Assembly (NCBI GenBank): GCA_900102385.1
Contig: FNBQ01000012.1
Span: 90,812 to 123,176, forward strand
Reading direction: 5' to 3'
Source of the DNA: Bacteroidales bacterium KHT7
GTDB lineage: Bacteria > Bacteroidota > Bacteroidia > Bacteroidales > Bacteroidaceae
Length of the DNA stretch: 32,365 bases
Shown piece by piece: positions 19,637 to 27,100 of this stretch. Within the stretch, counting starts at the first letter, position 1; each line of letters begins with the position of its first letter. Made by a program: the position numbers and the translations under genes. The notes under the pieces are model-generated. The model was given only the letters and a program-made list of their open reading frames with translations. It was not told the DNA's origin and searched no databases.

Positions 19637-19822
19637 TTAATCAACCTGCCAATGCCATATCTTGGCTGAAGGGTTACTACCACCAGAAGAAGGATTAGGA
19701 TTAACACACTTTTTTGCACTTCCACTCAGCAAATGAGCCTCGTGCTGCAACTTAACCACTCTCATCGCTGGCTTGTTATAGCCTTTCTTAGACATATCTA
19801 TTGTACGAATTACATTTTTCAT
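19637..19822 (-). CDS. 61-aa small peptide with conserved leader (candidate precursor 1)
   Basis: The leader contains KKGYNKPAMRVVKLQHEAHL followed by LSGS (ending at about residue 35). The tail is variable: an N/P/S/G-rich stretch, then KIWHWQVD. A paralogue at 22884-23048 keeps almost the same leader but has a different tail, a pattern typical of precursor peptides processed after the leader. There is no signal peptide. An internal Met at residue 10 (start 19795) would shorten it to a length nearer the paralogue. It lies 66 bp downstream of a secreted protein gene and just upstream of the nucleotidyltransferase and S24/S26 peptidase genes. The function is unknown; a RiPP-like precursor is the leading idea. 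Confidence 0.75.
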   Translation of the reverse strand: MKNVIRTIDMSKKGYNKPAMRVVKLQHEAHLLSGSAKKCVNPNPSSGGSNPSAKIWHWQVD

Positions 19823-19888
19823 ATCTTTCCGTTTTAAGATTTTCGTATGTTATTATCTCGCCCAAGCATTAAGAACCGTTGTATATTA

Positions 19889-20869
19889 TCACTTAACAAC
19901 AACCTTCTTGCCATTGTGGATGTAAACACCGCTCTTTGTAGGCTCGGCAGGCAACTTTATGCCGTCGATAGTAAACCAGCCCTCGAAGGTGATTTCGCCA
20001 GTGTCTTTTGATATTGTGCCGATGTTGGTAACCTGACCGTCGGCATCGCGCAATACGACTGAAATATTTGTAGGCAAACTGTTGCCTGACGAGCGTGTAT
20101 ACTTCTTCGTATCATTATTTGCGTCATCACCAATATATTTAAGATATGCACGCATAGGCAAAATATAAGCACTATCATCATAAGAACCATCACCCGAGCA
20201 CTTTACAAACTCACCGGCAGAAACAGTACGTGAGCCACCAACTTCAATGCCAGCATTTGCCGCAAATCCATAATAGTCGCCAACTTCAATATTATCAGAG
20301 TTATAGTCAAATTCCAAGGCAGTTGTAGGTATAGAAGCGGCAGCCCAACGTACTGTTTTGTATGTACCTACAAAAGCCCAGCAATCGCATATTACTGTTG
20401 CATCACCCGTATAATAATGAACCTCGCTGCCATGCAAGTCAAATTCAAGTTTAGTTGCTGTAGGGACAATTATATAAGGGGTGTTTCTTTGCAGATTATT
20501 TGCAGCTACAGATGTCATAGATGCTACCCACTGTCCTTTAGTTTCGTCATAATCTACACATGCAAACTGATAGAAATTTCCTCCTGTTACAGTCATACCA
20601 ATAGTAGGGAATGGTAAAACAATAGTAGCCGGCACACCTATTTTGAAAACACGTTCACAATCAATCTCATTCAACATTGTGCCTAGACCTGCATCCATAT
20701 GTACATCGGACTCTGTATCACCATGGATAATAGCTTTATACGGATTCGCAGTTCCAATACATTGAATGGTATTGGTATTCTGCGCCCATGCTCCGGCAGA
20801 GAACATGGCTGCGAACATCAGCATAGCTGCGCGTGCCGAAAACATTTTAAATGTTCTACTTTTTTTCAT
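19889..20869 (-). CDS. secreted protein of unknown function with C-terminal GVYI-NGKK tail
   Basis: The 326-aa protein has a clear signal peptide (about 1-29, ending GAWAQ) and a beta-rich body with no catalytic motif that I recognise. The C-terminus (TIDGIKLPAEPTKSGVYIHN, then GKKVVVK) is a tail seen at the ends of many secreted Prevotella/Bacteroides proteins. It resembles a degenerate C-terminal sorting-type domain, so surface delivery or type IX secretion is possible but not shown. It is the first gene of transcript A, behind promoter A and a 106-bp leader duplicated at 23199-23304. It precedes the small peptide, nucleotidyltransferase and peptidase genes. Confidence 0.85.
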   Translation of the reverse strand: MKKSRTFKMFSARAAMLMFAAMFSAGAWAQNTNTIQCIGTANPYKAIIHGDTESDVHMDAGLGTMLNEIDCERVFKIGVPATIVLPFPTIGMTVTGGNFYQFACVDYDETKGQWVASMTSVAANNLQRNTPYIIVPTATKLEFDLHGSEVHYYTGDATVICDCWAFVGTYKTVRWAAASIPTTALEFDYNSDNIEVGDYYGFAANAGIEVGGSRTVSAGEFVKCSGDGSYDDSAYILPMRAYLKYIGDDANNDTKKYTRSSGNSLPTNISVVLRDADGQVTNIGTISKDTGEITFEGWFTIDGIKLPAEPTKSGVYIHNGKKVVVK

Positions 20870-20894
20870 AATAACATATTATTTGGGTTAATAA

Positions 20895-21000
20895 AATAGT
20901 ATCAGCGTGAAAAGTTCAGCAAAAAATTCTTCTAATATTCATCTACGCTTAAGAAACCATGTCTTTAGAACCGTAAAACGTGGCTAAATTACACATATTC
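20895..21000 (-). repeat. duplicated promoter/5' leader, copy A
   Basis: This 106-bp segment aligns over its full length with 23199-23304. Identity is concentrated at the two ends: the -7 region with adjacent bases, and the 3' part of the leader RNA (GAACTTTTCACGCTGATAC on the minus strand). The middle is diverged. That pattern suggests selection on both the promoter and the leader end rather than a fresh duplication. The leader would be roughly 110 nt of 5' UTR before the secreted protein gene. Confidence 0.8.
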
Positions 21001-21042
21001 TTTCTATTAGGCAAAGAAAAAATAACATTTTATTTTGCAAAA
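20984..21042 (-). promoter_or_regulatory. promoter A with upstream element
   Basis: Minus strand: -7 TAATTTAG (20984-20991), 20-nt spacer, -33 TTTG (21012-21015). An upstream TTTTGCAAAA element (about 21033-21042) lies 51 nt from the -7 box, close to the spacing seen at promoters B and C. It drives the secreted protein/small peptide/nucleotidyltransferase/peptidase transcript. Confidence 0.65.
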
Positions 21043-21095
21043 CGTAAATTTTCCATCATTTTCTAAACATTTGAAAAAACAATTATTTAATGGAC

Positions 21096-21137
21096 AATTC
21101 AAAATTCACAATTGACAATAGGGTAAGTTGAAAATTC
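21096..21137 (-). repeat. dispersed intergenic repeat, copy 2 (inverted)
   Basis: The reverse complement of this segment matches 238-280: 14 identical bases at one end (GAATTTTCAACTTA), a TGAATTTTGAATT end, and a diverged middle one base shorter. It lies downstream of the fimbrillin-like gene and upstream of promoter A. Confidence 0.7.
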
Positions 21138-21296
21138 GGAAAAAAATGGAACGCAGAAAACCCAAACGAATCCCGAAGGCATCCCGAAGAAATAGCCACA
21201 AATCTTCGTTCTGCCGAATTTCCGAACTGGCGTATTTTTTTGATAGCGACAAACAGACTGAGGTCTTCGATTTTAAGTTTTAGCAGTTAGGAAAGA

Positions 21297-21341
21297 AAGG
21301 AGGGCGGCTTCTTTCGCCGTGGCGAAAGTGCCGTCCTCCTT
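21297..21341. terminator. long GC-rich hairpin downstream of the fimbrillin-like gene
   Basis: The outer stem AAGGAGGGCGGC/GCCGTCCTCCTT (one G-T position) and inner stem CTTTCGCC/GGCGAAAG form about 20 bp with a 2-nt loop and a small bulge. It begins 66 bp past the stop codon of the fimbrillin-like gene. No T-run follows on the minus strand; a TTTTT lies about 10 bp after it on the plus strand. A terminator or mRNA 3'-end stabiliser is likely, but direction is uncertain. Confidence 0.5.
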
Positions 21342-21406
21342 GGGTGTTAGTTTTTCCAAGCTGCTGACGCGGCTAAATCAGATATTTTGGAAAATGGAGA
21401 AACCAT

Positions 21407-22780
21407 TTAGAAAGCAATGACAGAGCGAACGTAGCCTATACCATAAGTCTTATCTCCATCCGAAATTTTACCAGAACTGAAAGATACGCCATTTACAGTG
21501 GTAGATGTGCTTTCCGTACTTGACCAATAGCCCCAAGCTTGAAGACCAGCACCACCTGCACCGGTAATGATACTATTCAAGTTACTAGCTGCGTAACTAG
21601 GGTTACCCACAGTTGAGAGTTTTGTAGTAATAGCAGTACCACTCTTCTTGGTTGCAAGTCCCTGACAAACCTTTTCTAACTGGGTTAGAGACGGCAAGAA
21701 CCAGCCACTGGTGCCACCTGGAACCACGGTGCCGTTATTGCTCTCAGCAGCACTTGCGGCAGCGTTCCAAACAACGCGGTCAGTGACGGCGTCACTCATG
21801 CCAATAGCAAGACCTCTGTACCACCCAACTTCTGCGTCTTTTGGATTGCCTACGTATGAAATTATTGCAACTGCTGTGGTGTTTACCGCTGTAGCAATGG
21901 TTGTATTGTCGTAGACTTTACCGTCGATAGCAATCACCCTGCCAACGTCATTGGCAGTAGCTTCTGTAAAAGGAATAATAGGAGTCATCCTCCAACTTAC
22001 ACTATAGCCATTGCCAGATGCGTAGGTCTTTCCAGTCAATAGTTTAACATAGTCCTTTGAGCCACCGGTGGTTGTAACCACAACGTTCTTTGAAGCTATA
22101 GGCTTAATAGCAACATAGATAGGACCTGCAGCAGCCGAACGGGTTACTGTATAAGTATCCTCATCTGCCTTAACTGTTACATCAGTAACGTTACCAGTAA
22201 TTTCGTTGGCTCCATCGCTGTCCTTGAGGGTAAGAGCAAGGATGGCGAGCTGGTTTTCGAGCGTACAACTTGGAAGATTTTCGCCTAGCCACTCTCCTTT
22301 ATAAGTAGCCAAGTCAAGATTGCTGGCAAGGCTTGCCAGAGTACCGTCCTGATTAGCAAGGGCATCGTAGTTGATGGAGCCGTCAGCCCTCGCCATAGAT
22401 GCAGGATAAATGTAAGTTACATCTATCGACTTGTCAGGTGTTTCAAGGTCGAAGGTAAATGATGCACTTGTGCCGGCATCCTTGATATCGTCTGCTTTGA
22501 GGGCACGGCTCACAGCCTTTACCATGCCACTTCCGTTGCTGTAAACAATAGCCATCTGCTCGCCAACGGCAAATGTCTTAACGCCTTCGCCAGTCAGTGC
22601 ACGCGTTGTTGCGCCGGCGTCGAGTGCAACGCTGGTGGTCATGGTTACAACTTTTTTACTTGTGTTCTCAAGCTGCTGCGACTTGTCGATGGCGCTGTCG
22701 TCATCGTTTGAACAGCCAGTCATTACTGCGCCCACGAATGCGAGGGCTACAATACTAAGAAATCTCATTGTCTTTTTCAT
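21407..22780 (-). CDS. fimbrillin-like lipoprotein with C-terminal DUF1566-type domain
   Basis: This 457-aa product starts MKKTMRFLSIV. The ATG at 22828, 16 codons upstream, would put a basic stretch before the signal, so 22780 is preferred. A lipobox (VMTGC, Cys23) marks it as a lipoprotein. The N-terminal ~250 residues resemble the FimA/Mfa2-type fimbrillin fold seen in Bacteroidales surface proteins. The last ~120 residues carry the DUF1566 (Lcl, C-type-lectin-like) pattern: GWFLPSLTQLEKV, later YWSSTES and a final YVRSVIAF. It is likely surface-exposed, as an adhesin or fimbrial tip/accessory protein. It follows the second small peptide gene by 103 bp on transcript B. Confidence 0.85.
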   Translation of the reverse strand: MKKTMRFLSIVALAFVGAVMTGCSNDDDSAIDKSQQLENTSKKVVTMTTSVALDAGATTRALTGEGVKTFAVGEQMAIVYSNGSGMVKAVSRALKADDIKDAGTSASFTFDLETPDKSIDVTYIYPASMARADGSINYDALANQDGTLASLASNLDLATYKGEWLGENLPSCTLENQLAILALTLKDSDGANEITGNVTDVTVKADEDTYTVTRSAAAGPIYVAIKPIASKNVVVTTTGGSKDYVKLLTGKTYASGNGYSVSWRMTPIIPFTEATANDVGRVIAIDGKVYDNTTIATAVNTTAVAIISYVGNPKDAEVGWYRGLAIGMSDAVTDRVVWNAAASAAESNNGTVVPGGTSGWFLPSLTQLEKVCQGLATKKSGTAITTKLSTVGNPSYAASNLNSIITGAGGAGLQAWGYWSSTESTSTTVNGVSFSSGKISDGDKTYGIGYVRSVIAF

Positions 22781-22883
22781 TGTCTTGATTTTTTTTAACT
22801 TCAAATTGCTCATGCACGACAAAGACAAGCACGCCTTATTAAGTCATCGTGTAATCACAATTTTACTTGCGTTTGCGGGTTCG

Positions 22884-23048
22884 TTACTCTTCAGTAGGAG
22901 TATTCCAGATGTAGTTTTTCGTACCAGTTCCATCGCCGGAACCAGATGTACTATAACTGCCAGCCAAAAGATGGCTGTGGTGCTGTAACTTAACGACCTT
23001 CATCGCCGGTTTACGATACCCCTTTCTTTTAATGTTTTCTCTTTTCAT
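22884..23048 (-). CDS. 54-aa small peptide with conserved leader (candidate precursor 2)
   Basis: Translation of the minus strand from ATG 23048 gives 54 aa. The leader contains KRKGYRKPAMKVVKLQHHSH then LLAGS. The tail is Gly/Ser/Thr-rich and ends NYIWNTPTEE. The leader matches candidate precursor 1 (19637-19822) at most positions (KGY-KPAM-VVKLQH--HLL-GS), while the tails share little beyond an IW pair. It has no signal peptide. It follows the duplicated leader B and a 26-aa signal-peptide-like remnant, and precedes the fimbrillin-like lipoprotein. Nothing near it encodes a modifying enzyme; those on transcript A could act on both peptides. Confidence 0.75.
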   Translation of the reverse strand: MKRENIKRKGYRKPAMKVVKLQHHSHLLAGSYSTSGSGDGTGTKNYIWNTPTEE

Positions 23049-23099
23049 AATTCTCACTTTTAAAGTTAATAAATATAAAGCAAAATCAAAATTCTTTTT

Positions 23100-23180
23100 T
23101 TATGCAAGAACATAGTTTTTTCTCTCCGCAACAACTAAAGCAGATGCCACCATGCACAGCATAGCTGTACGTTTAGACAT
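23100..23180 (-). pseudogene. 26-aa signal-peptide-like remnant ORF
   Basis: The minus strand from ATG 23180 encodes MSKRTAMLCMVASALVVA followed by ERKNYVLA and a stop. It occupies the place, just after the duplicated leader, that the 326-aa secreted protein occupies on transcript A. Its hydrophobic run resembles that protein's signal peptide (SARAAMLMFAAMFSAGAWA), and the DNA shares CAGCTATGCTG. The simplest reading is a relic of a paralogous gene whose body was deleted. A short translated leader peptide is the alternative. Confidence 0.5.
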
Positions 23181-23198
23181 AAAAACTATCTCTATTTT

Positions 23199-23304
23199 AA
23201 TAGTATCAGCGTGAAAAGTTCAGCAAAAAAATTCTTCCAAATATTCATCATCGTTAAATGTTCATGCCCTTAAACTGAAAAACGTGGCTAAATTACATAT
23301 ATTC
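23199..23304 (-). repeat. duplicated promoter/5' leader, copy B
   Basis: This is the counterpart of 20895-21000, the same 106-bp length. The first ~32 bases (plus strand AATAGTATCAGCGTGAAAAG onward) and the AACGTGGCTAAATTACA segment are essentially identical, with a diverged centre. Confidence 0.8.
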
Positions 23305-23343
23305 TAACAATTATCAAAGAAACGGATAGTTTTTTTTGGAAAA
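23288..23343 (-). promoter_or_regulatory. promoter B with upstream element
   Basis: Minus strand: -7 TAATTTAG (23288-23295), 19-nt spacer, -33 TTTG (23315-23318). The upstream element GGATAGTTTTTTTTGGAAAA (23324-23343, plus strand) matches promoter C in 19 of 20 positions. It drives the 26-aa remnant, small peptide 2 and the fimbrillin-like gene. It lies in the 349-bp divergent region before ruvA, in which I see no convincing ruvA promoter box. Confidence 0.65.
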
Positions 23344-23529
23344 TGATAATTTTTATCACAACTTTCTAAAAAAATGTAAAAACCGTAAAGTTTTTTCGGC
23401 ACATTTTTACTCTAAAAAAGTTCGAATATCATGGCGCAAAAATCAGCATTTTTCTACCCAAAGGAATCATCATACACAATATATAAAGAAAAAGAGCGTT
23501 GAGTATATATTATTTATAATATTACACAC

Positions 23530-24141
23530 ATGATTGAATTTGTTAGAGGCACACTCGACGAACTGACTCCGGCAACTGCCGTGATTGACTGCAACGGCGT
23601 TGGTTATCTGCTTAATATATCGCTAAACACATTCTCTGCCATTCAGGGAAAGAAGGATGCAAAACTATACGTCTACGAGGCTATCCGCGAAGATGCCTAC
23701 GTTCTGTACGGATTTGCCACAAAAAGCGAGCGCGAGCTGTTCCTGCTGCTCATCTCGGTTTCGGGCATTGGCGGCAACTCGGCACGAATGATTCTGTCGG
23801 CATTCACTCCGGCCGAACTGTGCGACACCATAACCACCGAGAACGACAAGGTTCTGAAGGGCGTAAAAGGCATAGGACTGAAAACGGCACAACGAATAAT
23901 TGTTGAACTGAAGGACAAGGTGGGCAACATTGCCAACACAAACGGAATAAGCACCACGGCATCGGCAGACTCGGCCGTAAACAGCAAGACGAAGGAGACG
24001 CGCGAAGAAGCTGTGAGCGCACTCACCATGCTCGGCTTCGCACCTGCCCCTACAAGCAAAGCGGTGAACGAGTTGCTGAAGGAAAATCCCGACTACACCG
24101 TGCAGGAGGTTATAAAGATGGCATTGAAGATGCTGAAATAA
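23530..24141 (+). CDS. ruvA: Holliday junction DNA helicase subunit RuvA
   Basis: This 203-aa protein has the usual RuvA length and layout: an N-terminal OB-fold domain (about 1-62, [22 protein letters not shown]), a tandem helix-hairpin-helix domain (about 70-135, with [14 protein letters not shown] and [14 protein letters not shown]) and a C-terminal RuvB-contacting domain (about 155-203). RuvA tetramers bind four-way junctions and load RuvB for branch migration in the cytoplasm. sprA follows after 19 bp, a pairing I recall from other Bacteroidetes genomes. It is divergently arranged from promoter B. Confidence 0.97.
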   Translation: MIEFVRGTLDELTPATAVIDCNGVGYLLNISLNTFSAIQGKKDAKLYVYEAIREDAYVLYGFATKSERELFLLLISVSGIGGNSARMILSAFTPAELCDTITTENDKVLKGVKGIGLKTAQRIIVELKDKVGNIANTNGISTTASADSAVNSKTKETREEAVSALTMLGFAPAPTSKAVNELLKENPDYTVQEVIKMALKMLK

Positions 24142-24160
24142 TCTTGACAAACATTTTTTG

Positions 24161-27100
24161 ATGATTGGCTTTAGACAATGGAACAAGGCTGCCGTCCTTT
24201 CTGCTCTGGTGTCGCTGGCTTCTGCCAACTGGGCAATTAACATCCTCACACCAGAGGCAAGGATAAAGACCGCCTTAAACAACGATATAAATTCTGAATA
24301 CAAGGCTCAGGCAGATTCAGACAGTCTTGCTCACCCTCGCTTTGGGGTGAGCAAGACTGTTGCTATGGAGCAGGACGAACTGAAAGAGAACGCATCGGAC
24401 CTGAAATCGCCCGACAACCTTAAAACCGAAGCCGAATACAACGAGAAGGGCAACTACTACCGCGTAGGAAACAAACTCGGAAACAGTTTTCTGAACACGC
24501 CGTTCATAATGTCGGTAAACGAATACGGACAATGGCGCGAGAGGCAGGCAATGCGCGCCTTCTTCAAGCAGAAGAACGACTCGGCATTCGTAGCTAAGGG
24601 CAAGGACAAGTTCGACTTCAGCGACATGCACTTCGACCTTGGTCCGGCCGAGAAGATTTTCGGCAAGGGCGGCGTGCAGATTAAGACTCAGGGGTCGGCA
24701 GAGATAAAACTCGGCGGAAACTACAAGAACACCGAAAATCCGAGTCTGCCGCTGAGAAGCCGACGCACGTTCGGTCTCGACTTCGACGAAAAAATAAATC
24801 TCTCGCTCAACGGAAAGGTGGGCGACAAGATGAAGATGAACCTTAACTACAACACCGATGCCACGTTCGACTTCGACACTAAGAAAATCAAACTCCAGTA
24901 CGAGGGCAAGGAGGACGAGATAATAAAACTTCTCGAAGGCGGAAACGTGAGTTTTCCTTCGAACAACTCGCTCATATCGGGCGCATCGTCGCTCTTCGGA
25001 ATACGCGCCGACATGCAGTTCGGCAAACTGAAGTTGCAGACCGTGGTTTCGCAGAAGAACTCTACTTCGATATCGGTTTCGTCGAAAGGCGGAGCACAGA
25101 CAACACCGTTCGAGTTCTCGGCCGACAACTACGATGAGAACCGCCACTTCTTCCTTGCACAATACTTCCGCGACACATACAACGCCAACATGGCAAAACT
25201 GCCTAACATCATGTCGGGCATAAACATAACGCGCGTAGAGGTGTGGGTTACTAACAAAAACGGCAGCTACACAAGTCCGCGCAACATCGTGGCTTTCACC
25301 GACTTGGGCGAAGGCCGCCATCTTAGCAACCCAAACTGGGGCGGCGGCTCGGCAAACCCGAGCAACACAAGCAACACGCTCTACTCTACCGTTTCGCAGA
25401 TTCAGACGGCACGAGACATTGAACAGGTAAGCACCACGCTCGACGGATTCAACAATCTGGAGGGCGGCGTGGACTACGAAAAGATAGAGAACGCCCGAAT
25501 GTTAACTTCGTCGGAATACACGCTGAACAGCAACTTCGGCTTCATCTCGCTGAAGAGCACTCTACAGACCGACCAAGTGCTTGCCGTTGCGTTCGAATAC
25601 ACCTACGGCGGACAGACGTATCAGGTGGGCGAATTCTCTACCGACATAAAAGACTCAAACTCTGCCCTTCTCGTAAAACTTCTGAAGAGCACCAGCAACT
25701 CGCCAAAATCGGGCACATGGAAACTGATGATGCGCAACGTCTACTCGCTCGGCGCATACTCAATGCAGAAAGAGAAATTCCGCCTCGACATAAAGATTCA
25801 GAGCGATACTACGGGAATCTATTCAAACTACTTGCCCGAAATAGAATTCAAGGACAAGACTCTGCTGCGTCTGCTGGGCTGCGACCGTCTGGACAACAGC
25901 AACAAAAGCAATCCTAACGGTTATTTCGACTATATCGAGGGCTACACCGTAAACTCATCAACCGGACGAGTATACTTTCCGGTGGTTGAGCCTTTCGGCG
26001 AGGACCTGAAAAACGCAATCATTAAGGGCGGAGCATCCGAAGCCACCGCCAACAAATACTGCTTCAGCGAACTGTACGACAGCACCAAGACCGTTGCCAA
26101 GCAAATTGCCGAGAAAAACAAGTTCATGCTTGCCGGACAGTACAAAGCCTCATCGGGCAGCGAGATTCAACTGGGCAGCATGAACATTCCGCAAGGCTCG
26201 GTGGTTGTAACGGCAGGCGGAGTAACGCTTACAGAGAACACCGACTATACGGTAGACTACGGTCTGGGCGTGGTTACAATCATAAACCAGAGCATCATCG
26301 ACGCCGGAACATCGGTAAACGTGAGCCTCGAAAGCAACACGGAATACAGCCTTCAGCGCAAGACGATGCTTGGCATGAACTGGGAATACACGTTCAACAA
26401 AGACTTCATCATAGGCGGTACGCTGCAACACATGAGCGAGAAGCCGCTCACAACAAAGGTGAGCATGAGCGAAGAACCGCTCAACAACTCGGTGGTGGGC
26501 TTCAACGTATCGTATAAGAAAGAGAGCCAGTGGCTCACGAACATGATTGACAAACTTCCGTTCGTAAACACATCGGCACCGTCGTCGATAAACTTCACGG
26601 GCGAGTATGCCCGACTGTTTGCCGGCAGTCCGAGCGGAACGCAGGGCGGCGCATCGTATATCGACGACTTTGAGTACACAAAGAACGGCATAGACATACG
26701 CACGCCAACGGCATGGAGCATCTGTAGCACTCCGTCGGATTTCGAGGAGAGCAAACTGAGCAACGACGTGCGCTACGGATTCAACCGCGCCGCGCTGAGC
26801 TGGTATTACATCGACCCTCTGTTTACGCGCCGCAGTTCGTCGCTCACGCCAAGTTACATCAAGAGCGACACTAAGCAACTGAGCAACCACTATGTGCGCG
26901 AGGTGTACGAACGCGAAATCTATCCGAACAAGGATACAAACGTGGGCGAGACAACAACGCTATCAATCCTCAACCTCGCCTACTATCCTTCGGAGAGAGG
27001 TCCGTACAACCTCGACCCCGACCTGACTTACGAAGGCAAACTGAACAATCCGTCGAAGAGATGGGGCGGAATGATGCGAAAACTCGACACTAACGACTTC

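Larger units (their letters stand above)
21001..21406. other. intergenic region between transcripts B and A
   Basis: No gene is visible here. The region holds the upstream element of promoter A, the second copy of the dispersed AT-rich repeat (21096-21137) and a long hairpin (21297-21341). Between these, about 21140-21290, I see only unstructured sequence with two short CCCGAAG repeats. Confidence 0.7.

Noticed and set aside
22781-22828. The upstream ATG at 22828 as the start of the fimbrillin-like lipoprotein.
   Set aside because: It would add 16 mostly polar and basic residues before a canonical lipoprotein signal peptide (MKKTMRFLSIV... MTGC).
18031-23048. A conventional RiPP cluster with PqqD, radical SAM, cyclase or exporter.
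   Set aside because: I looked for these on both strands and found none; only the nucleotidyltransferase and S24/S26 protease are present, so the RiPP idea stays a hypothesis.
24158-24160. TTG as the start of sprA.
   Set aside because: An ATG follows immediately at 24161, and Bacteroidetes rarely prefer TTG when an ATG is adjacent.
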